DNA from: Acidobacteriota bacterium
GTDB taxonomy: Bacteria > Acidobacteriota > JAAYUB01
Assembly (NCBI GenBank): GCA_029565065.1
Contig: JAKQOW010000028.1
Span: 1 to 55,909 of the forward strand
Reading direction: 5' to 3'
DNA length: 55,909 bases
Shown here in pieces: positions 42,117-52,248 of the stretch (the first letter of the stretch is position 1; the number at the start of each line of letters is the position of its first letter). The notes beneath the pieces are model-generated. The model saw only the letters and a list, made by a program, of their open reading frames with translations. It was not told where the DNA came from and ran no database searches. Both the position numbers and the translations under genes were made by a program.

Positions 42117-43469
42117 TCAGTCATTATCGGATTTATTTGTCGAAAGTTGCGTCTCATTTGAGCCGGGCTCTTCCGCCGGCGCCGACGGCGCGGCGCCGAA
42201 CACGGCGTCCTCGATGAGGTACGTGCCCATCCACGGCGCGTTCTTGAAGCCGTCCCAGGCGGCCTCGGCGAATTTGCCCGACTCCAGCACGTAGAACAGC
42301 CAGTCGTCCAGGTACTCCAGCCCCTCCTGCGGGAAGCCGGAACCGATGTTCTGGAGCCAGCGCTGGTTCTCCACCTCGTGGGCGCCCACGGGGGGGCTCG
42401 TGATCACCGGCAGGCCCAGGGCGGTGTAGAAGGTGAGCTCCGACGGCTTGGTCCAGATGATGTCAGTGTCGTGGAGGGCGGCGTCCATCTTTTCGAAGTA
42501 GCCGAACTTGTCTGGCGCGAACACGACGTCGACGCCACTGGCGATCCCCAGCCGCTCCAGCTCCTGCATGAAGAAGGTGTACACTTCCATCCGGATCCCC
42601 GCCACGAGGAACACCCGCACCTCACCCCGCTCGATCCGGCTGCGCAGCGCCTCCACGAGCTGGATGCCGATCTCGCGCTGGGCGCCGGCGCCGCCCACGA
42701 GGTACATGAGGGTGAGCGGCCGGCCCGACTCCTCCGTGATGTTGTCGATCCCGAGGTCCGCAGCCATCAGCGGCAGGTACTTCTGCCGGAATTTCATCTT
42801 CGGGTCCAGGTTGGGGATACGACGGGCCAGATCGCGCCGGAGGACGGGGCACTCCTTGCCGCCCACCAGCGAGTCGGGGAGGGGGAAGCCCGTCTGGATG
42901 ATGCGCTCGGGCAGCACGCCGTACTGGATGAGGCGGGTCCGGGCGTGGCGCGACGGGGCCAGGTAGGTGATCCGCGACTCTTTGGGCTTGGGGGGGACCC
43001 ATACCCGGTTGATGTCTGTGTCGGTGACCACGCAGAACACCCGCTCCAGGCCGTGGTAGTCGGCGGCCAGCGCGGGGATGAAGTGGGTGGTCAGGATGGG
43101 CAGGTCCTTCAGGCGGATGTAGTCGACGAGGCTCTTGCACAGGCCGCCCCGGATCTTGCGGTGGAGGAACAGCGCCGTGGTGGTGGGCTTGGACAGGTCG
43201 CGGAACGGGAAGAACGGTGAGATCCGCTGGAAGCGGTCGTAGACGTCGAAGAGCAGGTGCAGGGGAAAGGGCGCGTTGCGCAGCCGCGAGACGAACTCGT
43301 AGCCGCCGCGGGCGCGCTCCCAGTAGCGGTGCTCCTTGGGCGCGATGATCTGGTCGTTGTTGGCGGTGAGGATCCGTTCCTCGGCGATGGGCTGGAACGG
43401 GAAGGCGGCCCGCTGGTGCCCGTAGCCCATGTCCACCGAGATGACCCACGCCTTGCGCTCATCGGTCAT
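42117..43469 (-). CDS. GT-B glycosyltransferase, MGDG synthase/MurG-like
   Basis: The 450-residue protein has the GT28-like N-terminal motif DMGYGHQRAAFP (compare GxGHxxAA of MGDG synthases and MurG) and a C-terminal nucleotide-sugar-binding half with LMYLVGGAGAQ, IIWTKPSELTFYTALGLPVI and a P.G.HE..N segment. These proteins transfer a sugar to a lipid or glycan acceptor on the cytoplasmic face. The C-terminal tail is acidic, Pro/Ser-rich and probably disordered. It lies between two paralogous secreted protein genes on the same strand, 44 nt before the downstream one, with GGAGG ahead of its ATG. Its acceptor is unknown. Confidence 0.72.
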   Translation of the reverse strand: MTDERKAWVISVDMGYGHQRAAFPFQPIAEERILTANNDQIIAPKEHRYWERARGGYEFVSRLRNAPFPLHLLFDVYDRFQRISPFFPFRDLSKPTTTALFLHRKIRGGLCKSLVDYIRLKDLPILTTHFIPALAADYHGLERVFCVVTDTDINRVWVPPKPKESRITYLAPSRHARTRLIQYGVLPERIIQTGFPLPDSLVGGKECPVLRRDLARRIPNLDPKMKFRQKYLPLMAADLGIDNITEESGRPLTLMYLVGGAGAQREIGIQLVEALRSRIERGEVRVFLVAGIRMEVYTFFMQELERLGIASGVDVVFAPDKFGYFEKMDAALHDTDIIWTKPSELTFYTALGLPVITSPPVGAHEVENQRWLQNIGSGFPQEGLEYLDDWLFYVLESGKFAEAAWDGFKNAPWMGTYLIEDAVFGAAPSAPAEEPGSNETQLSTNKSDND

Positions 43470-43595
43470 GTGCGGCCTCCGCGAGAGGATGTGTGCAGCG
43501 ATAGGAGATTGTCCGCCGTCAGGTTAAGCCATCCGGCGGGTCGATGCAACCGGAAATCGTCGCGGAGGCTTGGGGTACGTCCTCGCCCGAGGCTG

Positions 43596-43623
43596 AAAAA
43601 AAGGCCCGCGCGCGGCGCGGGCC
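43596..43623 (-). terminator. Intrinsic terminator after paralogue B
   Basis: A perfect 9-bp stem (GGCCCGCGC, 43603-43611, with 43615-43623) and a 3-nt loop are followed on the minus strand by seven T residues (43602-43596). It ends the transcript of the gene at 43654-44862 and separates it from the glycosyltransferase gene. Confidence 0.88.
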
Positions 43624-43653
43624 CTTGTGGGTTCGAACAGGATGCGGAGACGG

Positions 43654-44862
43654 TCAGTCGCAGGTGGTGGGGTTGTTCGTGGTGACCCGGTCGTAGAGCA
43701 CGGAGTTGATCCGCTGGGGGCCCCACCTGAGGTAGCCGGTGGCCCGGTTGATGTTGGTGGCGTGGTTGACGTAGACGAGCCACGGGTTGCCGTCCTGGTT
43801 GTAGAAGTAGTAGCCGTAGTTGTAGGTCTTGAAGACGCCGGTGCCGGTGTACTCGCCAACGCCGGTGCCGGTGAGGACGTGATAGACGTAGTCGCCGGTG
43901 TCGCTGTTGATGCACAGCTTGGAGCGGCCGTAGTCGTCGACGAAAATCAAATCGTACCGCTCGTAGTCCACCCCGAGGAAGTACCCCACGATGTTGATCC
44001 AGAGTTCCCGGTCGTCCGGCATGCCGTCAGTGTCCAGGTCGGCATCGTTCTGCCCGTCGCAGAATCCTCTGAAGATCGTCCGGCCGTCGTTACCCGTCAC
44101 CAGGGCGGCTTCTCCCGCGGAGGGGGCGGGCGTGTATCCGGCCACGGCATCGAAGCCGGGCAGGGCGTGCAGGTGCTGACCATAGATGCCGTATCGATTG
44201 CCGGTCAGATTGGTAAACTCGGGCACCGACATGGGGAAATTGAATAACTGGTGCGCCGGATCCCACCAGAGCACCGGGTCGGGGGGATCGTAATCATTGG
44301 AGTTCCAATCAATGCCCATGTGGGCGAAGAACGGGTACGCCATGGCCTTGTTCGTTGTCCACCAACTGGTTGTCCAGCTATGGAAGTACAGGGCGCCCCC
44401 GCCGGTCACGTGTGCGTCCAGGAGGTCGAACAGCGTATCCTGCGGGCTGTAATTGTCGTTGGCGACGATGACGATGTCCCAGGGCTGGCTCTGCAGGGCG
44501 GTCTCGAACCCGCTCCAGTTGCCGTCGTAGAATGCGGTGTATCCCAGGCTCCACCACTGCAGCGCCTGGTCGGTGAACGTGTTGGGGGCGACATGAAGGG
44601 CGTCGTCGGCATACACCAGGATGCTGAGACCGCCGTTTTTCACGATCCGGGGAGTCCAGCGGTAGGCGGATCGGGGGGCCGCGGATTTCACCAGCGCGTT
44701 CTGCGGATCCGTTGACGGGGCGCCCTTGTACAGCCAGACACCGGTCCCTTTGGGAGCGGGCTTCAGTTCCATCGTGCGGTGGGCGAAGTCAGCTGCCGAT
44801 ACCGACAGCATCAAGGCGATGATGATCACACCGGCAATCACCACGATCCGTGGTTTGAACAT
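43654..44862 (-). CDS. Secreted GATase1-like protein with calcium loop, paralogue B
   Basis: The 402-residue protein has a signal peptide (about 1-24) and the same layout as the product of 40843-42072: a Rossmann-like region (GLSILVYADD...WDIVIVANDN...GGALYFHSW), a GIYGQHLHALPGFDAVAGYTPAP block, a calcium loop D.DTDGMPD, a VDDYGRSKLC block and a beta-rich C-terminus. About one residue in three is shared with paralogue A by eye. No catalytic triad can be seen. It has its own promoter and terminator. A good AAGGAG site precedes the ATG, 9 nt away. Confidence 0.8.
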   Translation of the reverse strand: MFKPRIVVIAGVIIIALMLSVSAADFAHRTMELKPAPKGTGVWLYKGAPSTDPQNALVKSAAPRSAYRWTPRIVKNGGLSILVYADDALHVAPNTFTDQALQWWSLGYTAFYDGNWSGFETALQSQPWDIVIVANDNYSPQDTLFDLLDAHVTGGGALYFHSWTTSWWTTNKAMAYPFFAHMGIDWNSNDYDPPDPVLWWDPAHQLFNFPMSVPEFTNLTGNRYGIYGQHLHALPGFDAVAGYTPAPSAGEAALVTGNDGRTIFRGFCDGQNDADLDTDGMPDDRELWINIVGYFLGVDYERYDLIFVDDYGRSKLCINSDTGDYVYHVLTGTGVGEYTGTGVFKTYNYGYYFYNQDGNPWLVYVNHATNINRATGYLRWGPQRINSVLYDRVTTNNPTTCD

Positions 44863-44902
44863 TAGGATGGACTCCTTGAAAATGTGTTCTTACTGATTAT
44901 TT

Positions 44903-44930
44903 ATTATCAATAAATTGGGTAAATTGTCAA
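44903..44930 (-). promoter_or_regulatory. Sigma-70-type promoter of paralogue B
   Basis: On the minus strand, a perfect TTGACA (44930-44925), 16 nt and GATAAT (44908-44903) lie in an AT-rich patch, with a leader of about 35 nt to the ATG at 44862. Confidence 0.75.
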
Positions 44931-45038
44931 TCCGCTCTTACGGGTTTTGCGGCGAGCGAGAAATTGTCCGCCGTCGACTCGGCCCGGTTGCCGGTCGGTT
45001 GGGGAGCGGCTATTCAACAGAGGGGTTTCCGCGAGAGC

Positions 45039-46319
45039 TCAGGCCAGGGTTCCGGACGCCTGTCCGCGGGAGTCGATCGCGTGGATGCGGACGTCTACGG
45101 CGGTGTTGGGCGGGAGGGCCTCGGCGAGGGCCAGATTGATGTAGTTCTCGGTGAGCGCCTGGCTGCCGGCGAACCGGCCGCCGCTCCGCAGGACGAGGGC
45201 GGGGAGCGTGCGGCCGAGGCATGCCTCCAGGTGCCGCCGACGGCTCGCCTGGCCGATGTCCCGCAGGATCCTTGTGCGCCGGGCCACTTCCCGTTCGGGC
45301 AAGCGGCCGCGCATGGCGGCGGCCCGCGTGCCGGGTCGCGGCGAGAAGGGGAACACGTGCAGGTAGGTCAGTGGCGACGCGGCGACGAGCGCCGCCGTAT
45401 CCTGGAACTCCGCCTCGGTCTCGCCCGGAAACCCCGCGATCACGTCGGCGCCCAGGGCGGCCTGCGGCCGGAGCGCCGCCAGCCGCCGCACCACCGCGAG
45501 GTATTGGTCCGGCGCGTACGGCCGGCCCATGCGCGCGAGCACCGCCGCCGATCCGCTCTGGAGGGGCACGTGGAAGTGGGGCGCCAGCCGTGGCTCGCGG
45601 CCGATGAGCGCCAGGAGCGCCGCGTCGAACTCCAGCGGCTCCACGGAACTGAGACGGACGCGGCCGACGGGCGTCTCGCGCAACAGCCGCTCCAGCAGGC
45701 CGGCCAGCGAGAGGGGCGGCGCGAGCGTGTGCCCGTAGCGGCCCAGGTGGATCCCCGTGAGGATGATCTCGCGGGCGCCATCCGCGGCCAGCGCCGCGAT
45801 GCGGGCCGTCACCGCGTCGGGGGGTGCGCTGCGTTCGGCGCCCCGCACGGCGGGGACGATGCAGTAGGCGCATGCCGCGTTGCAGCCGTCCTGCACCTTG
45901 ACCATGGGCCGGGTGTGCCCCCGCCACGCCACGGGGACATCCATCGCGGCGGTCGAAACCATGCCGACGGCACCGGGAACCGCGTGGCCCTCGGCCAGCG
46001 CCGCGACCAGCCGGTCCGGGTCGCCGGTGCCGGCCACAACGCTGACGCCGGGCAGCGCCGCTGCGTCCTGCGGGGCGCGCTCGGCGTAGCAGCCGATGAC
46101 CGCGAGCCGGGCCGACGGATGGGCGCGATGCAACCGCCGCACCGTCTGACGGAGGTCGGCGTCGCCACGGTGGGTGACGGTGCAGGAGTTCAGGATGATG
46201 AGGTCGGCGGCGGCGGGGTCAGCCACGGCGACATGCCCGACGGCGGCCAGGGCGTCGGCCAGGCCGTCGCCGTCGGCCTGGTTGACGCGGCAGCCGAACG
46301 AATGCAGGTAGAAGCGCAT
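45039..46319 (-). CDS. mtaB: tRNA methylthiotransferase MtaB
   Basis: The 426-residue protein has the UPF0004 N-terminal cluster (C10, C46, C77), a radical-SAM site C146-xxx-C150-xx-C153 (CNAACAYC), and a C-terminal TRAM region. The order of motifs ([31 protein letters not shown]) matches MtaB, which adds methylthio to N6-threonylcarbamoyladenosine 37 in tRNAs reading ANN codons, rather than MiaB or RimO. ATG 46319 has GAGG 9 nt upstream; the frame continues upstream into purE in a longer reading that is not real. purE lies 29 nt upstream on the same strand, so both may be co-transcribed. Confidence 0.9.
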   Translation of the reverse strand: MRFYLHSFGCRVNQADGDGLADALAAVGHVAVADPAAADLIILNSCTVTHRGDADLRQTVRRLHRAHPSARLAVIGCYAERAPQDAAALPGVSVVAGTGDPDRLVAALAEGHAVPGAVGMVSTAAMDVPVAWRGHTRPMVKVQDGCNAACAYCIVPAVRGAERSAPPDAVTARIAALAADGAREIILTGIHLGRYGHTLAPPLSLAGLLERLLRETPVGRVRLSSVEPLEFDAALLALIGREPRLAPHFHVPLQSGSAAVLARMGRPYAPDQYLAVVRRLAALRPQAALGADVIAGFPGETEAEFQDTAALVAASPLTYLHVFPFSPRPGTRAAAMRGRLPEREVARRTRILRDIGQASRRRHLEACLGRTLPALVLRSGGRFAGSQALTENYINLALAEALPPNTAVDVRIHAIDSRGQASGTLA

Positions 46320-46348
46320 CGCGGACGCCTCGGGAAAAAAGGGATGGC

Positions 46349-46867
46349 TCAGGCGCCTCCGCCGGGGGCGAGCTGCTCGCGGAGTTGGCGGGACTGCTCC
46401 GCCACCGCGTCGGCCTGTTCCCCCTTGAAGCGATCGAGACGCGCCGCCAGGGCCGGGTCGGCCAGGGCGAGGACCTGGGCGGCGAACACGGCGGCGTTGC
46501 GCGCCCCGGCCTTGCCGACGGCCATGGTCGCCACCGGCACGCCCGGCGGCATCTGCACGGTGGCCAGCAGCGCGTCCATCCCCTGCAGGGGCGACGAGTC
46601 GATGGGCACGCCTACCACGGGGAGCGTGGTGTGGGCGGCGACCACCCCGCCGAGGTGGGCGGCGGCGCCGGCGCCCACCACGATCACCCGCAGGCCCCGC
46701 TCTCGGGCGGCGGCGGCGTAGCGGGCGGTCTTGTCGGGCGAGCGGTGGGCCGAGGAGACGTCCACCTCGTAGGGGATCCCCAGTTTGGCCAGGGTGTCGA
46801 GGCAGCCCCGCATCACCTCGAAGTCCGACAAACTGCCCATGAGGACGCCCACCAGCGGTTGTTCCAT
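46349..46867 (-). CDS. purE: N5-carboxyaminoimidazole ribonucleotide mutase PurE
   Basis: The 172-residue protein is a full-length class I Pur[31 protein letters not shown] and [16 protein letters not shown] are standard motifs. It converts N5-CAIR to CAIR in purine synthesis. It has GGGAGG before the ATG. purK is not in the window. Confidence 0.96.
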   Translation of the reverse strand: MEQPLVGVLMGSLSDFEVMRGCLDTLAKLGIPYEVDVSSAHRSPDKTARYAAAARERGLRVIVVGAGAAAHLGGVVAAHTTLPVVGVPIDSSPLQGMDALLATVQMPPGVPVATMAVGKAGARNAAVFAAQVLALADPALAARLDRFKGEQADAVAEQSRQLREQLAPGGGA

Positions 46868-47116
46868 CGCACACCTCCCGACGGATTCAGCGGGTATTTC
46901 ACCACAAAGTTCTGCTCAACTCAACGGATTCGGCCGCAGCCCCGGACGGGCCGCGCCATCCCTCCCGCCGGATGGCGCATCAAACCCCGCGGCGCAGCGG
47001 CGCTCCCAGGATCGATGACAGTCGGTGGTTGACATGATAGTGGGCGGCGGGGCATGATGAGCCGTTGCTCCGGCCCGGCGGCGGCCGCGCGTTCAGACGG
47101 TCAACCGAGAGTCGTA

Positions 47117-47998
47117 ATGGCGAACATCCTGAAAGCGCCCGAACCCGTCCTGCAGTGCATGGACATGATCGGGGGCAATCATCTCGACAGCTATCTCATC
47201 CGTTCTCCCGGCCTCGACGTCTGGGTGGACAGCCAGCCTCACCAAACGGACGCCGGCGGCGACGTGCACCTCCTGTCCGTATGCGGGTCGGGCCGGGTCA
47301 CCCGCATGGTCATGGCCGACGTGGCCGGTCACGGCGAGACCTCCCAGGAGACGGCCCGGATGCTGCGCCGCCTGGTGCGGGAGCACATCAACTACCTGGA
47401 CCAGTCCCGGCTCGTGCGCGACGTGAACCAGGCGTACAGCCGGCACGTCCATGTGGGGCGATTCGCCACCATGCTGTTCATGACCTACTACGCCCCCACC
47501 GGCCACCTGATCCTCTGCAACGCCGGCCACCCGCGCCCATTCCACTACAGCACCCGGCTGGGGGGCTGGCGGGCGCTGGACCACGACACCCCCGACACGG
47601 GTCCCTCGATCCGCGAGGAGAAGGGCACCTACGGCTTCCACCGGGTGGCCAACCTGCCGCTCGGCGTCATCCCGGACACCGACTACATCCAGTTTGAGGT
47701 GCACCTGGACCCGGGCGACCTGATCGTGGCCGCCACCGACGCCTTCATCGAAGCCCAGGGGCCCGCGGGTGGCGAGTTGGGCGAGCCCGGCCTGCGGGCG
47801 ATGCTGGGCGAACTGCCGCTGAGCGAGCCGGCGGCATTCGGCCCGGCCCTCCTGGCGGCGGTGGATCGCTTCCGCGCCGCCGCTCCGCCCCAGGACGACC
47901 AGACGCTGCTGGTGGCCCGGCGGACTCATGCCGATCCCCCCAAGGGCGGATTCGCGATGATCGGCCGCCTGGTGAACCGCCTGTTGCGGCGCACCTGA
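47117..47998 (+). CDS. SpoIIE/PP2C-family phosphatase
   Basis: The 293-residue protein is a stand-alone SpoIIE-type phosphatase: metal-site residues appear in DAGGDVHLL, MADVAGHG, AATDAFIE and PPQDDQT. It lacks a sensor domain or signal peptide and is cytosolic. Such enzymes dephosphorylate anti-sigma antagonists in partner-switching systems; no STAS or HATPase partner is in the window. The start is uncertain: ATG 47117 gives a compact protein, while ATG 47054 or 47057 would add about 20 residues without an obvious ribosome site. It is divergent from purE. Confidence 0.85.
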   Translation: MANILKAPEPVLQCMDMIGGNHLDSYLIRSPGLDVWVDSQPHQTDAGGDVHLLSVCGSGRVTRMVMADVAGHGETSQETARMLRRLVREHINYLDQSRLVRDVNQAYSRHVHVGRFATMLFMTYYAPTGHLILCNAGHPRPFHYSTRLGGWRALDHDTPDTGPSIREEKGTYGFHRVANLPLGVIPDTDYIQFEVHLDPGDLIVAATDAFIEAQGPAGGELGEPGLRAMLGELPLSEPAAFGPALLAAVDRFRAAAPPQDDQTLLVARRTHADPPKGGFAMIGRLVNRLLRRT

Positions 47999-48038
47999 AA
48001 CGGCCTTGGTCTTGGGTTTCTGGAACTGCTGAAATCCC

Positions 48039-49322
48039 TCAGCGGTATCGCCGCAGACCTTTCAGGGCGATGTCCCGGCGGTAGTGCATCCCGTCAAAGT
48101 GAACTTGGGACGCGGCCTCGTAGGCGCGCATCACCGCCGCGTCCAGGTCGGCGCCGCGGGCGGTCACCCCCAGCACCCGGCCGCCGGCGGTCACGAACCG
48201 CTCCCCCTCGCGCCGCGTGCCGGCGTGGAAGACCGTCACGTGCGGGTGCTGGCCGGCGAGTTCCAGCCCGTGGATCGGACGGCCTTTGGCGTACTCGCCC
48301 GGGTAGCCGCCCGAAGCCAGCACCACGCAGACCGCCGGCCACGGGTCCGTATCCAGCCGGGCATGATCCAGCCGGCCTTCGGCCAGCAGATGGAGCGTCT
48401 CGGCCAGCGATCCGCGCAGGCGGGGGAGCACCGCCTGCGTCTCGGGGTCGCCGAACCGCACGTTGAATTCCAACACCCGGGGGCCGGCCGCGGTGAGCAT
48501 GAGCCCGGCGTAAAGCACCCCGCGGAAGGGGTGCCCCTCGGCCGCCATGCCGCGGACCGTGGGGCGGATGACCGCGTCGAGGATGGCGTCGGCCAGACCC
48601 GGCGGCAGGATCCGGTCGTCGGAATAGGCGCCCATCCCGCCGGTGTTGGGGCCGCGGTCATCGTCGAACACCCGCTTGTGGTCCTGAGCGGGGGGCAGCG
48701 GCACGACGTGCTCGCCGTCGGTCAAGGCCATGCACGAGGCCTCTTCGCCCTGAAGGAACTCCTCCACCACCACCCGGTCGCCGGCTGCGCCGAAGCAGCG
48801 CCGCTCCATCATCTCAGCCAGGGCGGCCTGCGCCGCGGACAGGTCGGCGGCGATCACCACGCCCTTGCCGGCGGCCAGCCCGTCGGCCTTGATGACCACG
48901 GGGAACTCGAACCGGCCCGCCTCCAGGGACCGGCGGGCGGTGGCCGCCTGGTCGTGCACCTCGTAGCGGGCGGTGGGGATGCCGTGGCGGGCCATGAAGT
49001 CCTTGGCGAAGATCTTGCTCCCCTCGAGCCGGGCGGCGGCGGCGCCGGGTCCGGCCACCGCCACGCCGGCCGCCGCCAGCCGGTCGGCCAGACCCGCCAC
49101 CAGCGGGGCCTCCGGCCCCACCACCACGAGGTCGAAACGCCCGTCGACGGCGAGGCGGACCAGCGCGTCCACGTCCGCGGCGTCCACCGCCGCCCGCGCG
49201 GCGGGCGGGCACATGCCGTCGCTGCCGGGGGCGGCTGTGATCGCTTTCACCTCCGGGTCCTGCGCCAGCCGCCAGGCCAGCGCGTGCTCGCGGCCGCCGC
49301 CGCCGATGACGAGGACGTTCAT
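48039..49322 (-). CDS. purD: Phosphoribosylamine-glycine ligase PurD
   Basis: The 427-residue protein has the N-terminal VLVIGGGGREHALAW motif, VVGPEAPLVAGLAD, an ATP-grasp core (VVIKADGLAAGKGV, GEEASCMAL, DHKRVFDDDRGPNTGGMGAYS) and the C-terminal FNVRFGDPETQAVLP block. It catalyses the second step of purine synthesis. ATG 49322 sits 15 nt downstream of the OPT transporter gene, with which it is probably co-transcribed. Confidence 0.97.
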   Translation of the reverse strand: MNVLVIGGGGREHALAWRLAQDPEVKAITAAPGSDGMCPPAARAAVDAADVDALVRLAVDGRFDLVVVGPEAPLVAGLADRLAAAGVAVAGPGAAAARLEGSKIFAKDFMARHGIPTARYEVHDQAATARRSLEAGRFEFPVVIKADGLAAGKGVVIAADLSAAQAALAEMMERRCFGAAGDRVVVEEFLQGEEASCMALTDGEHVVPLPPAQDHKRVFDDDRGPNTGGMGAYSDDRILPPGLADAILDAVIRPTVRGMAAEGHPFRGVLYAGLMLTAAGPRVLEFNVRFGDPETQAVLPRLRGSLAETLHLLAEGRLDHARLDTDPWPAVCVVLASGGYPGEYAKGRPIHGLELAGQHPHVTVFHAGTRREGERFVTAGGRVLGVTARGADLDAAVMRAYEAASQVHFDGMHYRRDIALKGLRRYR

Positions 49323-49337
49323 GCCGGTGGCCGACTC

Positions 49338-51401
49338 CTAGGCGGACACTTTGGCCCGGCGGGAATCCCAGTACAGAAATCCGCACAGGCCGAGGAACAT
49401 GATCAGGGATATCACTTGGCCCAGGGTGTTGTTGTGCTCGCCCACGGCCAGGTCGATGTACGAGTGGAAGCCGGCCAGCACGATGAGCGCGCCCACCACA
49501 CCCATGATCGCGCCGCCGGCGATGAATCCGCTCGCCAGCAGCGTCCCCTTCTGGACGCGGGCCTCGGCCACTTGCGGATCGCGGCTGCTCTTGGAGACGA
49601 AATGGGAAATCAGGCCGCCGATGAACAGCGGCGTGTTGATCTGCAGCGGCAGGTACATGCCGATGGCAAAGGCCAGAGGTGGAATCTTCATCATTTCGAG
49701 CAGCACGGCCAGCACCAGTCCCACGCTGTAGAGCAGCCAGGTCACCGGCTGGTTGTCGAAGATGCCCGACAGAATCGTGGCGAAGAGGTTGGCCTGCGGC
49801 GCCGGAATGGTATTGGTGTCCAGAAAGCCCGAGAGGAACTGGCCGGTCTGGGGATCGGCCTTGCCGTAGGCGAAGTGGATCAGCATCACGGTCAGCACCA
49901 CCCCCATGGCGGCGAAGAGGGTACCGATGACCTTCGACAGCTGCTGGTAGCGCGGCGTCGAACCCAGCCAATAACCCGCCTTGAGATCGGTGACGAAGCC
50001 GCCGCTCAGGGCCAGGGCGGTGCAGACCACCGCGCCCATGACGATGGCGGCGAACTTGCCGAAGTCGCCCTGCAGGCCCACCGCCACCAGGGCGGCGGAG
50101 CCGATGATCAGGGTCACCAGGGTCATGCCGGAAATGGGATTGTTGCCGGTCATGGCGGTGGCCAGGGCGGCCACCGTGGTGAAGAGGAACGAGAAGATGA
50201 ACACGATGGCCAGACCGGTCAGCGAGATGGTCAGTGCCCGCGAGGCCGAGGCCGGATCCTGGCTGATGAGGTAGAAGAAGAAGACGCCCACCGCGACGGT
50301 GCACACGGCGATGCCCATGAGCACGGTGCTCATCTTCAGATCGCGGTCGGTGCGCGCCGCGGCCGCGGCGTGAGCGTGGGGGTGGAAGATTTGCTGGAAG
50401 CCCAGAGAAAAGGCTTTGTAAATGGTGGGAAGCGACTTGATGATGCCGATGATGCCGGCACCGGCCATGGCGCCCACGCCGATCCGCTGGGCATACAGCT
50501 TGAACACGTTGTCGGCTGACATGCCGGGGATGAAGTCGGGGAAGCCGGTCAGCGGTGCCGGCGGGATGGTGGTTCCGGTGATGTGCTGTCCGAAATGATA
50601 GATCAGCGGAACCAGTATCACCGTGGAAAACAAACCGCCGGCGCAGATGATGGCCGAGAAGCGCAGGCCGGTGATATAGCCCAGTCCGAGGATCAGGCTG
50701 ACCGCGTTGATGCTGACCGTCGCCTTGGCGCCGGTCGCCAGGTTGCGCATGAAGGGGAGGAACTGAAAGTTGATGATCTCGGACCAGGCGCGGACGCTGG
50801 TGGCCAGGAAGTCGAAAACGCCGCCGATGCAGGCGGCGTAGACCAGGGTGCGGGCCTGCTCGCCCCCCTTCTCGCCGGAGACGAACACCTCGTTGATGGC
50901 GGTGGCCTCCGGGAAGGGGAGCTTGCCGTGCATGTCGGCGACGAAATAGCGCCGCAGCGGGATCAGGAAAAGCAGGCCGAGGAAGGCGCCCAGCACCGAG
51001 ACGATGTACATGGTCAGGACCATGGTCAGGGTGCCCGGCGCGACGTTCATGATGTAGAGGGCCGGCAGGGTGAAGATGGAGCCGGCCACGATCAGGCCGG
51101 ACGCCCCGCCGATGCTCTGAATGATGACATTCTCCAGAATGGTGTTGCGGCGCTTGAACATCTGCGACAGGCCCACCGCCAGGATGCTGATGGGAATGGC
51201 CGCCTCGAACACCTGCGCGACCTTGAGTCCGGAGTAGGTTGCAGCCACGGAAAAGAGCAGGGTCATGAGGATGCCCGTGATCACCGCGCGGGCGGTGAAT
51301 TCGGACATGACGGTGTCCGCGGTCACGTACGGGATGTACTGTTCCCCGGGCTCCAGGGGACGGTAGGCGTTTTTAGCCAGGCTCCGGCTGGTGGGTTCCA
51401 T
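49338..51401 (-). CDS. OPT-family oligopeptide transporter
   Basis: The 687-residue protein has about 15 membrane helices. Family motifs include SEFTARAVITGILMTLLFS, the SIGGASGLIVAGSIFTLPA segment, LPFPEATAINEVF, and GLGYITGLRFSAI. Bacterial OPT proteins import oligopeptides or metal-siderophore chelates with protons at the inner membrane. The start ATG 51401 is preceded by GGAG. The substrate cannot be told from sequence. The binding protein gene just upstream on the same strand is unusual for OPT systems, which need none. Confidence 0.92.
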   Translation of the reverse strand: MEPTSRSLAKNAYRPLEPGEQYIPYVTADTVMSEFTARAVITGILMTLLFSVAATYSGLKVAQVFEAAIPISILAVGLSQMFKRRNTILENVIIQSIGGASGLIVAGSIFTLPALYIMNVAPGTLTMVLTMYIVSVLGAFLGLLFLIPLRRYFVADMHGKLPFPEATAINEVFVSGEKGGEQARTLVYAACIGGVFDFLATSVRAWSEIINFQFLPFMRNLATGAKATVSINAVSLILGLGYITGLRFSAIICAGGLFSTVILVPLIYHFGQHITGTTIPPAPLTGFPDFIPGMSADNVFKLYAQRIGVGAMAGAGIIGIIKSLPTIYKAFSLGFQQIFHPHAHAAAAARTDRDLKMSTVLMGIAVCTVAVGVFFFYLISQDPASASRALTISLTGLAIVFIFSFLFTTVAALATAMTGNNPISGMTLVTLIIGSAALVAVGLQGDFGKFAAIVMGAVVCTALALSGGFVTDLKAGYWLGSTPRYQQLSKVIGTLFAAMGVVLTVMLIHFAYGKADPQTGQFLSGFLDTNTIPAPQANLFATILSGIFDNQPVTWLLYSVGLVLAVLLEMMKIPPLAFAIGMYLPLQINTPLFIGGLISHFVSKSSRDPQVAEARVQKGTLLASGFIAGGAIMGVVGALIVLAGFHSYIDLAVGEHNNTLGQVISLIMFLGLCGFLYWDSRRAKVSA

Positions 51402-51420
51402 GGGGCTCCTCCGCGTCGGT

Positions 51421-52248
51421 TTAAGTGTCGGTAACGTTCTCCAGTATGAACTGGTGCAGGTCCATCAGGGTCGCCAGAGCGGGGGCGGTGAAGCCGCCGT
51501 ACCAGCTCAGCAGTTCGCCCCGCACCAGAAAGACCTGGTCGGCCGCGACCCGGAAATCCGCCGCCACGGCCGGAATCATCTCCTCGTCAAACGGATAGGG
51601 TTCGGTGGGCAACAGCACCCGGAGGTCGCGACCGCCGGGGACCATCGTCGTCTCGAAGCGGAAGTAGCGCTCCGACGCCTCGTCCATGATGTTCTGGAAG
51701 CCGCATTCCCGGAGCAGCGCGGCGATGTAGGTGTTGCGGTTGCACGTCATGTACGGCTGCCGCCAGACGGGGCAGAGCACGGGAATGGGCACCTGCCATG
51801 AGCGGCTGGCCCGCTCCCGGCAGGCGGCGAGTGCCGCCGCCCGCGCCGCGGCGACGTCGGGGATCCCGAAGACCGCGCCCAGCTCGGCGAAGAGGCGCGC
51901 CACATCGTCGAGACTGGTGGGCAGGACCGCCCACACCGGCACTCCCCGGTCGAGGAGGACGCCGGCGTGCTCGGCCCGGTTCTCCTCCATGTCCATGAAC
52001 ACCAGGTCCGGCTGTAGGGCCAGGACCCGCTCCACGTCCGGATCCTTTGGGCCGCCGACGGCGGGAACCGATTCGACCAGCTCGGGCGGTTGCGTGCAGT
52101 ACACCGTGCGGCCCGCCAGCCGGTCGGCGAGCCCCAGGCCGGCCAGGGTGTGGCTCAGGCTGGGCACCAGCGAGACCACCCGGCGGGGCGGGCGGTCGAA
52201 CCGCCACTCCCGCCCGGCGGCATCCGTGATGCGGACGGTCGCGTTCAT
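51421..52248 (-). CDS. BtuF-like helical-backbone binding protein
   Basis: The 275-residue protein shows the BtuF/periplasmic metal receptor fold: [47 protein letters not shown] and later [12 protein letters not shown]. It should bind cobalamin or a metal complex. No signal peptide is seen from ATG 52248 (a longer frame from 52308 gives none either), so it may be cytoplasmic or the annotated start may miss one. ATG overlaps the glycosyltransferase stop as ATGA. No ABC permease is in the window. Confidence 0.82.
   Translation of the reverse strand: MNATVRITDAAGREWRFDRPPRRVVSLVPSLSHTLAGLGLADRLAGRTVYCTQPPELVESVPAVGGPKDPDVERVLALQPDLVFMDMEENRAEHAGVLLDRGVPVWAVLPTSLDDVARLFAELGAVFGIPDVAAARAAALAACRERASRSWQVPIPVLCPVWRQPYMTCNRNTYIAALLRECGFQNIMDEASERYFRFETTMVPGGRDLRVLLPTEPYPFDEEMIPAVAADFRVAADQVFLVRGELLSWYGGFTAPALATLMDLHQFILENVTDT

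Noticed and set aside
47029..47034. Perfect TTGACA as a promoter for the SpoIIE gene
   Set aside because: No -10 hexamer lies 16-18 nt downstream, so it is not supported as a promoter.
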